DNA from: Heyndrickxia ginsengihumi
Lineage (GTDB): Bacteria > Bacillota > Bacilli > Bacillales > Bacillaceae_C
Reading direction: 5' to 3'
Length of the DNA: 64,000 nucleotides
Assembly: GCF_011008565.1 (NCBI RefSeq)
Contig: NZ_JAAIWK010000001.1
Location: 186,001 to 250,000 of the forward strand
Positions 52,791 to 61,778 of the stretch are shown here, piece by piece (position 1 is the first letter of the stretch; the number at the start of each line of letters is the position of its first letter). The position numbers and the translations under genes were made by a program. The notes under the pieces are model-generated. The model was given only the letters and a program-made list of their open reading frames with translations, was not told the DNA's origin and did no database searches.

Positions 52791-54671
52791 TTATTCTAAT
52801 GTCCCTTCGACATTTTTAAATTGGTTGTCAAACATTTGGTAATATCTACCTTGAAGCTTCATTAAGTCCTCATGACTGCCTTTTTCAATAATTTCCCCAT
52901 CATCGATCACCATAATCGTATCGGCGTCACGAATCGTATTTAGACGGTGGGCAATAATGAAGCTCGTGCGGTTTTTCATAATCGAAAGCAAAGCATCCTG
53001 TATATGAAGTTCTGTCCGTGTATCAATGCTACTCGTGGCCTCATCCAATATAAGTAAGGCCGGTTTTGCCAAGAATACCCTAGCAATGGCTAATAGCTGC
53101 CGCTGCCCCTGGCTAAGGTTACCGCCGTTCTCCGACAGTACGGTATCATATCTATTTGGCATCCGATTGATAAAAACATCCGCATGTGCCATTCGCGCCG
53201 CTTCTTCGACCTCATCATCCGTTGCATCCGGATTTCCGTATTTTATATTCTCCTTGATGGTCCCTGAAAATAAATATGTGTCCTGTAGAACAAAACCGAA
53301 GCTTCTTCTTAGGCTGTCTCTAGTAAACTCGCGTATATCCACACCGTCAATTAAGATTCTTCCTTCCGTTACATCGTAAAATCGGGTCAGCAGATTTACA
53401 ATTGTTGTTTTTCCGGCACCTGTAGGACCGACTAGCGCTGTACTCGTACCTGGCTTTGACTCAAATCGGATATTTTTTAATATCGGTACATCCGCTCGGT
53501 ACCCAAAGCTGACATTTTCAAAGACAACATGGCCTTTTGGATTTTCAAGCGCCACAGCATTCTCCGTATCTTGCGGCTCTTCTTTTTCATCAATAATTTC
53601 AAAGACCCGTTCGGCCCCGGCAACCCCTGATTGAAGGACGTTAAAAATATTCGCTAAATTATTGAGCGGCTGCACAAACTGCCTTGAATACGTCAGGAAA
53701 CTCGCGATAATACCAACTGTAATCATACTTTTTATGGCGAGAACCCCGCCGACAACCGCGACCATTGCAAAGCCGAAGTTGTTAATCACGTTCATAAGCG
53801 GCATCAGAAACCCGGTCCATATTTGCGCCTTAAGGCCGACCTGAAGCAATGATTTGTTCACTTCTTCAAACTCTTTGATTGCCTTTTCTTCATGGTTAAA
53901 TGCCTTTACAACCTCAATGCCCGAAATCGTTTCTTCTATATGCCCATTTAACCGTCCAAGTTCCACCTGATTATTTTTAAACAAAACCGATGTTCTACGT
54001 GCAATCGTCCGGGTCAGCAAAAATACGAGCGGAACTGTAGCCAGACTTGCAATCGTTAAAACAGGGCTTAAAATGATCATCATGATGAACGTGCCAATAA
54101 GGACAATTACCCCTGACATTAATTGCGTCGTAGATTGGGAAATGGTATTGCTGACGTTATCGATATCATTTGACAGGCGGCTCATGAGTTCACCATGGGT
54201 TCTCGAGTCGAAAAAAGCAATAGGGAGTTTTTGCAGTTTTTGAAAAAGATGACTGCGCAGGTTTTTCACGATGCGCTGCGAGACTCCGGCCATCAGCCAG
54301 CCCTGTAAAAAGGTTAAGACGGCATCCGCAATATAAGCCCCCGCAAGAACGAGAATCATGATTTCGAGGAGATTAAAGTTAACCTTACTGCCTAATGACA
54401 TGACATCGATGGCCCTGCCAATGAAAAAGGGAATGCACAGCGTAATAATGGAGTCAATCAAAATAAATATAAGGATCATTGCCAATAGGTTTCTTTCTCT
54501 GCCAAAATAGGCCCAAAGCCTTTTTAATGTTTCTTTGAAATTTTTTGGCTTTTCGGCAGGCCCTCGGAATCGCGCCGCTCCGCCCCCAGCTGGACGTCCC
54601 ATCCGTAAAAATTGCGACGCTTGTACTTGGTTTTCTTTATTCCCGCTCGTTTGTACAGTTTGGTCTGCCAT
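52791..54671 (-). CDS. ABC exporter half-transporter, subunit 2 (ABCB type)
   Basis: A 626-residue fused membrane/ATPase protein. After a 55-residue polar N-terminal tail, six helices (about 60-335) form the exporter domain. The ATPase has Walker A VGPTGAGKTTIVNLL, Q loop, signature NLSQGQRQLLAIARVFL, Walker B LLILDEATSSID and switch IAHRLNTI. It is translated one base after the upstream half-transporter and should form a heterodimer with it. The order and sizes resemble YfiB/YfiC and BmrC/BmrD pairs of Bacillus, drug exporters. A MarR gene begins the operon. This stretch is visibly richer in G+C than the flanking DNA. Confidence 0.92.
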   Translation of the reverse strand: MADQTVQTSGNKENQVQASQFLRMGRPAGGGAARFRGPAEKPKNFKETLKRLWAYFGRERNLLAMILIFILIDSIITLCIPFFIGRAIDVMSLGSKVNFNLLEIMILVLAGAYIADAVLTFLQGWLMAGVSQRIVKNLRSHLFQKLQKLPIAFFDSRTHGELMSRLSNDIDNVSNTISQSTTQLMSGVIVLIGTFIMMIILSPVLTIASLATVPLVFLLTRTIARRTSVLFKNNQVELGRLNGHIEETISGIEVVKAFNHEEKAIKEFEEVNKSLLQVGLKAQIWTGFLMPLMNVINNFGFAMVAVVGGVLAIKSMITVGIIASFLTYSRQFVQPLNNLANIFNVLQSGVAGAERVFEIIDEKEEPQDTENAVALENPKGHVVFENVSFGYRADVPILKNIRFESKPGTSTALVGPTGAGKTTIVNLLTRFYDVTEGRILIDGVDIREFTRDSLRRSFGFVLQDTYLFSGTIKENIKYGNPDATDDEVEEAARMAHADVFINRMPNRYDTVLSENGGNLSQGQRQLLAIARVFLAKPALLILDEATSSIDTRTELHIQDALLSIMKNRTSFIIAHRLNTIRDADTIMVIDDGEIIEKGSHEDLMKLQGRYYQMFDNQFKNVEGTLE

Positions 54672-54672
54672 A

Positions 54673-56400
54673 TTACAACACTTCCTTACCCATTTGCGAT
54701 TGGTAAATTTCTTGATAGACCTGGCAGTTCTTTAGAAGGTCACTATGCGTACCCAAACCGACAACTTCCCCCTGATCCATCACAATAATTTTATCTGTAT
54801 CTATCACTGAGGTAATGCGCTGAGCAATAAGGAGACAAGTAAGCCCCTTAGCATATTTCTTCAACCCTTCTTTTATCCTTATTTCAGTCGCAACATCAAC
54901 GGCACTTGTACTATCATCAAGAATAAGGATTTCTGGGTTCCTAACCAAAGCCCTTGCAATAGACAAGCGCTGCTTCTGCCCTCCGGAAAAGTTGACGCCG
55001 CCCTGGCCAATTCTTGTTTGATAGCCCTCCGGTGTGGATTGAATGAAATCATCGGCCTCAGCCAGCTTAGCCGCGAGTTTGACATCGTCCATTTCTGCCT
55101 GATCATTTCCCCATCTGATATTTTCAAACACACTTCCAGTAAAGAGAATATTTTTCTGCGGAACAATCGCAATTTTTTCACGTAGATCATGGGGATTTAA
55201 ATGTTGGACATCCAATCCGTTGATTTTAATTCTACCGCCAGTGACATCGTAAAAACGAGGAATGAGGTTCACGAGCGTGCTTTTCCCTGCTCCTGTTGAC
55301 CCGATAATGCCAACTGTTTCACCAGGGTAAATACTAAAATTGACGTTTTTCAAAACCGCATCTTGTTCTCTTCCAGTATAAGAGAACGTGACATTTTCAA
55401 AATCAATCCGTCCCTTTTCATCGTTTTTTTCAGGATTCTTGTTATTCCACGTGACTTTATCTTGGGTGACAAACACTTCCCCGATACGGGAGGTTGAAGC
55501 CCTTGCCCGAACAAACATATTAAACACCATTGAGATCATCATGAGAGAGGCCGAAATTTGTGTCATATAGTTAATAAAGGCAATAATATGGCCAACATGC
55601 ATCGTTCCATTGTTTACACTTAAGCCACCTAACCATAAGATGACGATTATTCCAAAGTTGACCGTAAGCAGGATCGCTGAGCTGAAGATGGACATAATCC
55701 GGATGGACGAAGTAGATCGCTGCTGCAGGTGCTCATTGGCTGAATTAAACTTTCCTACTTCAAATTGGAACCTATTGAAAGCCTTTACTACACGGACACC
55801 AGACAAGTATTCCCTCATCATGCCGTTCACGCGGTCAAGTGCTTGCTGGACTCTCATAAACAATGGAAATCCTAGCCTCATGTTCACAAGTATCAAGATT
55901 AAAACAATCGGCACGACCACAGCCAAGATAACAGAAAGCTGGGGATCCAGCCGGACTGCCATAATCAAAGCACCGAGTGCCAAAAGCGGTGCTTTTATAA
56001 ACATTCTCATTAAACCATTGATAAAATTCTGCACCTGCGTGACGTCATTAGTAAGCCTTGTAATGAGAGAAGCTCTGTCGAATTTATCAATACTTTTGAA
56101 AGAGAGCATCTGGATTTTCTGAAATAGATCCGAACGCAGCTCTGCACCAAAGTTTTGTGAAACAATGCTTGCTAGAGTGCTCCTTAGTGAGGCTGCAATC
56201 GCCCCGCATCCTGTAATCAGCAGCATCAACCAACCTAACTTCAATACGTACTGCAGGTTATTTGAGGCCACTCCAATATCAATGATTTTGGACATAATTG
56301 TGGGTTGCATTAAATCACAGAGTGCTTCACACATTAAAAAGAAAACAGCCGTAAAAAAAAGCTTCCAATACTTTTTTGCATACTTTCTTAAAAAATGCAT
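54673..56400 (-). CDS. ABC exporter half-transporter, subunit 1 (ABCB type)
   Basis: A 575-residue half-transporter with six N-terminal helices (about 15-310) and an ATPase: Walker A IGSTGAGKSTLVNLI, signature VNFSGGQKQRLSIARAL, Walker B ILILDDSTSAVDVATE, switch IAQRITSV. The residue after Walker B is Asp (LDDSTS) where a catalytic Glu is usual, so this subunit probably carries the degenerate nucleotide site, as in other heterodimeric exporters; subunit 2 has DEATSS. It lies 91 bases after the MarR gene and one base before subunit 2. Multidrug export is the family norm; the substrate is not known. Confidence 0.92.
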   Translation of the reverse strand: MHFLRKYAKKYWKLFFTAVFFLMCEALCDLMQPTIMSKIIDIGVASNNLQYVLKLGWLMLLITGCGAIAASLRSTLASIVSQNFGAELRSDLFQKIQMLSFKSIDKFDRASLITRLTNDVTQVQNFINGLMRMFIKAPLLALGALIMAVRLDPQLSVILAVVVPIVLILILVNMRLGFPLFMRVQQALDRVNGMMREYLSGVRVVKAFNRFQFEVGKFNSANEHLQQRSTSSIRIMSIFSSAILLTVNFGIIVILWLGGLSVNNGTMHVGHIIAFINYMTQISASLMMISMVFNMFVRARASTSRIGEVFVTQDKVTWNNKNPEKNDEKGRIDFENVTFSYTGREQDAVLKNVNFSIYPGETVGIIGSTGAGKSTLVNLIPRFYDVTGGRIKINGLDVQHLNPHDLREKIAIVPQKNILFTGSVFENIRWGNDQAEMDDVKLAAKLAEADDFIQSTPEGYQTRIGQGGVNFSGGQKQRLSIARALVRNPEILILDDSTSAVDVATEIRIKEGLKKYAKGLTCLLIAQRITSVIDTDKIIVMDQGEVVGLGTHSDLLKNCQVYQEIYQSQMGKEVL

Positions 56401-56491
56401 TTATAATTCCACCTTTAGAACTTCAGTAGATTGCCTCATTTTTCATTATTATTTTCATTTTTGTTGAAGAATGACGCTCTTCCTAATCCAT

Positions 56492-56938
56492 TTACTTATT
56501 TTGATCTGACACATCCCTTAAATTTTCAGCCAATTGTTGAAGATATCCAATGAACGTATCTTGCTCATCCTCCGAAAACTTATTTAATCCACTGGCTAAC
56601 TGTTGCAGGTATGCTGCTCTTACCTCTTTGATAATTGTTTCTCCTTTTTCTGTAAGAGAAACAATTTTCACACGGGCATCATGGGCTGAGGTACCACGCT
56701 CTACATATCCCCATTTTTCAAGTCGATCAATCATCTGTGAGACAGTACTCATATTTACGTTAAAATGATCGGCAAGATTCCCCATCGTGCAGTGCTCTGA
56801 TTTGCCTACATGACACAACAACGTCCATTGCAGTCGAGTAATCTTCTTATCTCCATTTATTAACCGGCCTTCTCGAAGGTGCCGGTTAATAAACCGCCAA
56901 TGCGTGAGAAACTGTTCAATCTTGCTATCGTCAATCAT
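56492..56938 (-). CDS. MarR-family transcriptional regulator
   Basis: A 148-residue winged-helix regulator. The DNA-binding core (about 35-100) has MGNLADHFNVNMSTVSQMIDRLEKWGYVERGTSAHDARVKIVSLTEKG, the typical recognition helix and wing. The helical ends form the dimer. GGAGGGG precedes the ATG. It is the first gene of an operon with the heterodimeric ABC exporter, and a perfect 15-base palindrome lies 29 bases upstream of it, so it probably represses its own operon and is released by a ligand of the exporter. Confidence 0.9.
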   Translation of the reverse strand: MIDDSKIEQFLTHWRFINRHLREGRLINGDKKITRLQWTLLCHVGKSEHCTMGNLADHFNVNMSTVSQMIDRLEKWGYVERGTSAHDARVKIVSLTEKGETIIKEVRAAYLQQLASGLNKFSEDEQDTFIGYLQQLAENLRDVSDQNK

Positions 56939-56966
56939 AGAACCCCTCCAATAAAATTACTTTATT

Positions 56967-56981
56967 TAGTTTACTAAACTA
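56967..56981. promoter_or_regulatory. MarR operator palindrome
   Basis: TAGTTTA-C-TAAACTA is a perfect 7+1+7 dyad just upstream of the MarR ribosome binding site. Palindromes of this size fit MarR-family dimers. Confidence 0.65.
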
Positions 56982-57026
56982 TTTTAGGAACGTAAAGATA
57001 AAAGAAGTTAAAGGACAATAAAATTA

Positions 57027-57407
57027 AAACCTCATAATACGGTCCGTATCATCTTTTAGGCGAAAAATCCAGGGCATTATAAACAAGGTGTCCTGAATGC
57101 TTAAATAAAATGATTCCATGAGTTATTTAGTCGCAAGCTTCAGCCATCTTTGTATGCTAATATGCTTCTTTGTTTAAACAGAGGACTTGATTCCTATCTC
57201 TGCTTAAAACTATGCAAAATCCCCCATAAAAGCCTTATGTCCACACACTTTCCCATCGGATTTCTCTCGACAGCTGCACGAGCCTGCCTGTGCAACGCTC
57301 CTCACCAAGAAGGTCATTCTCCCGCTCCCCGTTGTGCGATTAATGCCAAAAATCCGCCGTTACTTGTGATACGGTTCTCCGTAACGAATCTAAATGAGGT
57401 TATAAAA
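57027..57407 (-). repeat. Long dispersed-repeat element with inverted ends
   Basis: It opens AAAACCTCATAATACGG and closes GTAACGAATCTAAATGAGG, inverted ends about 380 bases apart. The interior shares segments (reverse complement TTAGCATACAAAGATGG) with the element at 48022-48205. A CGGTTCTCCGTAACG block near the right end equals the core of the short copies. The ORF 57150-57413 in it has no ribosome binding site and is rejected. It fills most of the 56982-57532 gap. Confidence 0.5.
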
Positions 57408-57532
57408 CCATGAATATATTTTATTTTTCATTTAAAGTTCTACTTTACCACAGTCAAAACTAATACCTGTTTCATTTTATTTGCCATTTTTCAACGCTGA
57501 GTCTTTTACTTTTGAGTAAATAATTTTGGTGT

Positions 57533-58402
57533 CTAAAAAAGTTTTAAAAATTCTTTTGCTGCTTTTGATAAGTAACTATTCTTCCTCCAAATTACTTTGG
57601 GTTCAGATATTAAGGTCTGATGCTTTAGCTGAATTACTCTCAAACCTCCCAATGAATGGAGAGATAATAACGAGAGCGGTAAGATCGTTGCACCAAACCC
57701 AGATGAAACGAGACCAAGTAACATAATTAAATCCTGACATTCACACAGTATATTTGGTTCTAAATCTAACCGTTGAAATTCATTGACAATTTGTCCATAC
57801 GCACCTAAACCATAGTTTGGTCGCAGAAGAATCAATGGTAAATCGATTATTTCCTCTAACCTGCATTGTTCTGATCCATTCCATGTCCATTTTTCAGGCA
57901 AAACAAGCACATATGGGTCACTTTCCAATGTCATTTGAGAGATGCTTTTTTCTGTTATTGGACTATTTGTTATCGCAATCTCAATCTGACGTTTAGATAA
58001 CATTTTTATGAGATGAATCGTTTCACCTTCCCATACTTTGAAAGTCAGACCAGGATTTTTCTCACGAATATCTACCACCTTGGAAAGAATTAGAGATGCA
58101 CAATAAAGATTGGATCCCACAGATAAAATCCCACTGGCGTCTTTCCTCAATTCTTGAACTTCAGCCATTGTTTCATCAAGCTTATTTAAAAGTTCTTTTG
58201 CTCGAAGAAGTAATCTTTCCCCCTCCAAAGTTAAATTAAGACTTTTGTTATCTCGATCAAATAAAATGACGCCTAGCTCTTCTTCCATTTGTTTGAGCTG
58301 TCTGCTCAAAGGGGGTTGAGCAATATTTAATTTCTTTGCAGCGGTCGTGATCTTACCCTCTTCTGCTATAGTGACAAAATATTTTAACTGTCGAATATCC
58401 AA
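57533..58402 (-). CDS. LysR-family transcriptional regulator
   Basis: A 289-residue regulator. The N-terminal helix-turn-helix (1-60) reads MDIRQLKYFVTIAEEGKITT and onward with NIAQPPLSRQLKQMEEELGV, the LysR signature. The C-terminal effector domain (about 90-289) has the periplasmic-binding-protein-like fold. It is divergent from the BenE-type permease gene, 118 bases away, and probably controls it in response to an aromatic acid or similar ligand. No clear T-N11-A box could be chosen in the gap. The stop lies close to the repeat at 57027-57407. Confidence 0.9.
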   Translation of the reverse strand: MDIRQLKYFVTIAEEGKITTAAKKLNIAQPPLSRQLKQMEEELGVILFDRDNKSLNLTLEGERLLLRAKELLNKLDETMAEVQELRKDASGILSVGSNLYCASLILSKVVDIREKNPGLTFKVWEGETIHLIKMLSKRQIEIAITNSPITEKSISQMTLESDPYVLVLPEKWTWNGSEQCRLEEIIDLPLILLRPNYGLGAYGQIVNEFQRLDLEPNILCECQDLIMLLGLVSSGFGATILPLSLLSLHSLGGLRVIQLKHQTLISEPKVIWRKNSYLSKAAKEFLKLF

Positions 58403-58520
58403 AATGAACCTCCATCATACCTAAATTATATAGTGAAAAGATAAAACAGATATTTTAAGTATTGATAAATTCAGTATACACTAAGATGTAGTTTAATTCA
58501 TAAGTTGAAGGAGTGTAACT

Positions 58521-59786
58521 TTGTTGTTCAAAAAAAATATCATACAATTTCCAAAGCTTTTATCGGTTGGAAATATATCGAATGGATTTGTGGCCTGGCT
58601 TTTTGGTTCAGCAGGACCATTATTAATTGTTTTACAAGCTGCTGCAAAAGGTCATTTGTCTGGTAGCATAACTAGCTCATGGATTTTCGCCATTTATGGA
58701 ATGGGGGGACTCCTAACGCTCATCGTCTCCTTATATTATGGGCAACCCATAGGCTATGCCTTTTCAATACCTGGAGCCATTCTTGTCGGCTCAAGCTTAA
58801 CCCATTATTCTTTCAACCAAGTGGTTGGTGCTTATATTATAACCGGGATCCTTATTTTTCTTTTAGGATTATCTGGCCTTGTTACAAAATTGATGAAGGT
58901 TTTGCCTATGCCCGTTATGATGGGGATGGTGTCAGGCGTCTTACTTCCTTTCGGAACTGAAATGATCGGATCGGTTGTGAAAAATCCTTTACTCAACGGA
59001 ATCCCGTTACTTGTTTTTCTTGTTCTTTCTTTTTTCTTACGATTTTCGAAAAAGTTTCCTCCTATATTGGGGGCGATCATTGCAGCAATTCTTTGTCTTA
59101 AATTTTTGCCGAATGTTTCTGTACAGTCTCTCCATATAACAATGGGCATTCCCCATTTTATCATCCCATCATTTAGTTTTTCCGTTGTAGGGGAACTTGT
59201 CATTCCATTACTCTTAACGGTTATTGCTATTCAAAATGCCCAGGGGATTGCTATGTTAGAGACCCATGGCTATCGTCCACCGATCAGTGCCATGACCAAT
59301 TGGAGCGGAATTGGTACCATTATAAATGCTTTTTTTGGGGGCCACCCAGCCTGTGTTGCAGGTCCCATGACAGGCTTACTTATTAATAAAGAATCTGGCA
59401 AACTTGAACATAGGTATGTCGCTGCTATTGTGTTAGGAGTATTATCTTGTCTATTAGCTCTATTCTCTCCAATAGCTTCGCAAATTCCACATGTCATTCC
59501 TGCCTCATTAATTCAATTACTAGGTGGCGTCGCCATGATTAGTGTACTGGTTGACTCTTTGAAAATGAGTTTCTCCGGTCCATTCAAATCAGGTGCACTT
59601 TTTTCCTTTATAATCACAATCTCTGGGATCTCTATTCTCCATATCGGAGCGGCATTCTGGGGTCTGGTTGGGGGTACCTTGGCCACCGTGTTCTTGGATA
59701 AACAAGATTTTTATAGATCCGAATCAAGTGACCAAAACAATGAAACTAACTTAAGTGAAACTTTTTGCAAGGACAAAATTTCCTAA
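58521..59786 (+). CDS. BenE-family benzoate/aromatic-acid permease
   Basis: A 421-residue permease with about 12 helices of the BenE (benzoate:proton symporter) family, related to the nucleobase-ascorbate fold. Family segments are GSAGPLLIVLQAAAKGHLS, SLYYGQPIGYAFSIPGAILVGSSL, MPVMMGMVSGVLLPFG and GGHPACVAGPMTGLLINKESG. The start is TTG 58521 with AAGGAG seven bases before it. It is divergent from a LysR regulator. No aromatic-degradation gene lies in the window, so its substrate is uncertain. The last 25 residues are polar. Confidence 0.85.
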   Translation: MLFKKNIIQFPKLLSVGNISNGFVAWLFGSAGPLLIVLQAAAKGHLSGSITSSWIFAIYGMGGLLTLIVSLYYGQPIGYAFSIPGAILVGSSLTHYSFNQVVGAYIITGILIFLLGLSGLVTKLMKVLPMPVMMGMVSGVLLPFGTEMIGSVVKNPLLNGIPLLVFLVLSFFLRFSKKFPPILGAIIAAILCLKFLPNVSVQSLHITMGIPHFIIPSFSFSVVGELVIPLLLTVIAIQNAQGIAMLETHGYRPPISAMTNWSGIGTIINAFFGGHPACVAGPMTGLLINKESGKLEHRYVAAIVLGVLSCLLALFSPIASQIPHVIPASLIQLLGGVAMISVLVDSLKMSFSGPFKSGALFSFIITISGISILHIGAAFWGLVGGTLATVFLDKQDFYRSESSDQNNETNLSETFCKDKIS

Positions 59787-59822
59787 CGCCGTTTCTTTAG
59801 ACCTCGGATATATCTCATGACA

Positions 59823-59868
59823 AAATAAATGATACCTAGACATACTGCAGTCCAGGTATCATTTATTT
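59823..59868 (+). terminator. Terminator of the BenE-type gene
   Basis: AAATAAATGATACCT pairs perfectly with AGGTATCATTTATTT around a 16-base loop, ending in a T run. Confidence 0.8.
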
Positions 59869-59881
59869 CTTTGTATAGAAT

Positions 59882-59937
59882 AAAAACCTCATTTACTTAT
59901 GGTACGGTTCACCGTAACAAATCTAAATGAGGTTTTT
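59882..59937. repeat. Short palindromic dispersed repeat at the border of the defence-like cassette
   Basis: AAAACCTCATTTACTTATGG continues to ACGGTTCACCGTAACAAATC and TAAATGAGGTTTT. It has an inner palindrome (CGGTTCACCG) and inverted outer ends, and is nearly the same as 52541-52597. It ends at the stop codon of the SIR2 gene and could also terminate it. Confidence 0.65.
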
Positions 59938-61704
59938 CTAAAATTTATTCTCCCCATTAATATATGCTTCTAACAAACCAAATCCACTGAAACGTGATTG
60001 ACTATTCAAATCTTCAACTAAGTGCTTTAAAGCTTCTATAAACTTTTCTTTGTCTCCTCCGCACACTTCTAGAACATCCCAACTTTCATTTGAATAGCCA
60101 TCTATTAAAAATTGAATTAAGTGGTTTCTATCATCCTTAAATCCAAATCTACCACTAAAGTAACCCCTACTATCTAAATAACGGCTCTTGATACAACGTA
60201 AAAATTCAAAAGTATCGTAATAAATTGTATATTCCTGGTCATCAAACATTAATTGTCCTTCTATAAATATCTCTTTCATGTACGGATAAATTAAAACCTC
60301 TTCCATGGGTAAAAAGAATCCACGTTCTGATTTAATGTAATCTAATAAACCGTGAAGACCTCTACTTGGAGAAGTAAAACTTAAAAAATCTAGTCTATTT
60401 TTAATTCTATCTCTAACTCTAGGTAACTTAAATGTTCTATCTAATAGATTATAATTCCCACTCTTGACCAAGGAAATTCCTATGCTATACAAGGCTATTT
60501 GCAAGGGGATTTGTTGTAAATTCAATAATAATACAATGCCATCATGCTTGTTTATTGCGGTTAATCTCTCAAGTGTTTCAATAAGTAATTGTTCTTGCTC
60601 GGTTGTCTTTACATAATAAGAAAGTATTGAAAGCAAGATGGAAAGCTGTTTTGATTTCTCTTTAATTTCTTCTACTTTTTGTTCCAAGTATTCTTTAGAA
60701 ATCTCTTCTCTAGTATTAATTTTATTAATATACTCTACTAGTTTTACTGTTTCATCGGTAATCATTTCTCTTATTTCGATTTCATTTTTATTCGCTATAT
60801 AACCTTTTAACCGTTTTAATTTCACTTGGAGATTATCAAGATTTACTTTTTTAACCTTAGAAATACTAATTACATTTTCACTTAATTCTCTGAAAAAGTG
60901 GTCTGCACCTGCACTATCAATAATAACGGAAGCATCTCTAAATTTTATTATTTCCTGTGCTTTCTCACCAACCTCATTGGAAAATGAATGCCAATACCAA
61001 GAATATCTACGTCCTTTTACACTTTTAATTGTATCTCTCAAAGCCGTATCCCATTCAGCAGACCAACCCGAAATTATTAAGCCATACTCATCGAATACCC
61101 TTTTTAGAAGCACTGTTAAGGGCTCAGAATAATTTTCTAATTCATCTGAAATATTTTTAAACCTTGTATCCCTATAATCTCCATGAATTTTTAAGACTGT
61201 ACAATCTGCATGAGCTAAAGGCTTCATTCCTTCTATATCCAAGTCATGGTAAAGTGTTTGATATTGGACGTTTACTTCATCTAATGCTTGTTCGAGTAAG
61301 CGGTCAAAGTTTGTTGTAACTACCACTTTTATGTAACCTTGTTTAACTAATTCTGCTATTGCCCGATGTGCTTCTGTTGGTAGCTTTCTATTTTCTTCTA
61401 AGTCTTTTTCAGTTGGTTCAAAAAACTCTTTTAATAGTCCATTACGTTCTGAAGATGTTTTTGCTAACATACCAATTACCTCATCATAAAGAGGTGCTTT
61501 TCCAAATTTCTTTTCATACCATTTGATTCCATCAGGCTCTTCTGCTCCATGTAATAGCATTATTCTCCTGCATAACTCTTTAAGCACACCCCACCCTGTA
61601 GGAATCCCAGCCGAATAGGATATACCTGAGCCAAGTAATAAGGCATAAACACCTCTATTTGCCTCAACTGAAAAAGATAATGACATTAATCTCTCATCCA
61701 TCAT
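59938..61704 (-). CDS. SIR2-domain protein, probable anti-phage NADase effector
   Basis: A protein of 588 residues. The N-terminal 270 residues form a SIR2-like NAD-binding domain: LLLGSGISYSAGIPTGWGVL (nucleotide loop), VVVTTNFDRLLEQAL (Asn of the TTNFD motif) and VLKIHGDYRD (catalytic-type His). The C-terminal 310 residues are helical and match no family I recognise. SIR2 domains of this sort in bacterial defence proteins (Thoeris ThsA, DSR, SIR2-HerA) hydrolyse NAD on infection and stop growth. ATG 61704 follows GGGGG; a second ATG is next to it, and TTG 61716 is possible. The AAA+ gene lies 74 bases upstream, in the same direction. Confidence 0.85.
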   Translation of the reverse strand: MMDERLMSLSFSVEANRGVYALLLGSGISYSAGIPTGWGVLKELCRRIMLLHGAEEPDGIKWYEKKFGKAPLYDEVIGMLAKTSSERNGLLKEFFEPTEKDLEENRKLPTEAHRAIAELVKQGYIKVVVTTNFDRLLEQALDEVNVQYQTLYHDLDIEGMKPLAHADCTVLKIHGDYRDTRFKNISDELENYSEPLTVLLKRVFDEYGLIISGWSAEWDTALRDTIKSVKGRRYSWYWHSFSNEVGEKAQEIIKFRDASVIIDSAGADHFFRELSENVISISKVKKVNLDNLQVKLKRLKGYIANKNEIEIREMITDETVKLVEYINKINTREEISKEYLEQKVEEIKEKSKQLSILLSILSYYVKTTEQEQLLIETLERLTAINKHDGIVLLLNLQQIPLQIALYSIGISLVKSGNYNLLDRTFKLPRVRDRIKNRLDFLSFTSPSRGLHGLLDYIKSERGFFLPMEEVLIYPYMKEIFIEGQLMFDDQEYTIYYDTFEFLRCIKSRYLDSRGYFSGRFGFKDDRNHLIQFLIDGYSNESWDVLEVCGGDKEKFIEALKHLVEDLNSQSRFSGFGLLEAYINGENKF

Positions 61705-61778
61705 AACTTCCCCCAAATATTTCTACTTTTAGCTAACCATAACCAAATTATACCAATTATGACTTTAATCGTTTCTCT

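Noticed and set aside
57150-57413. 87-codon plus-strand ORF
   Set aside because: It is a translation of the long dispersed-repeat element; the Cys-rich appearance comes from its base composition.
58403-58520. A LysR T-N11-A operator between the LysR and BenE-type genes
   Set aside because: Several A/T-rich half-sites can be drawn but none is a clear dyad better than chance in this AT-rich gap.
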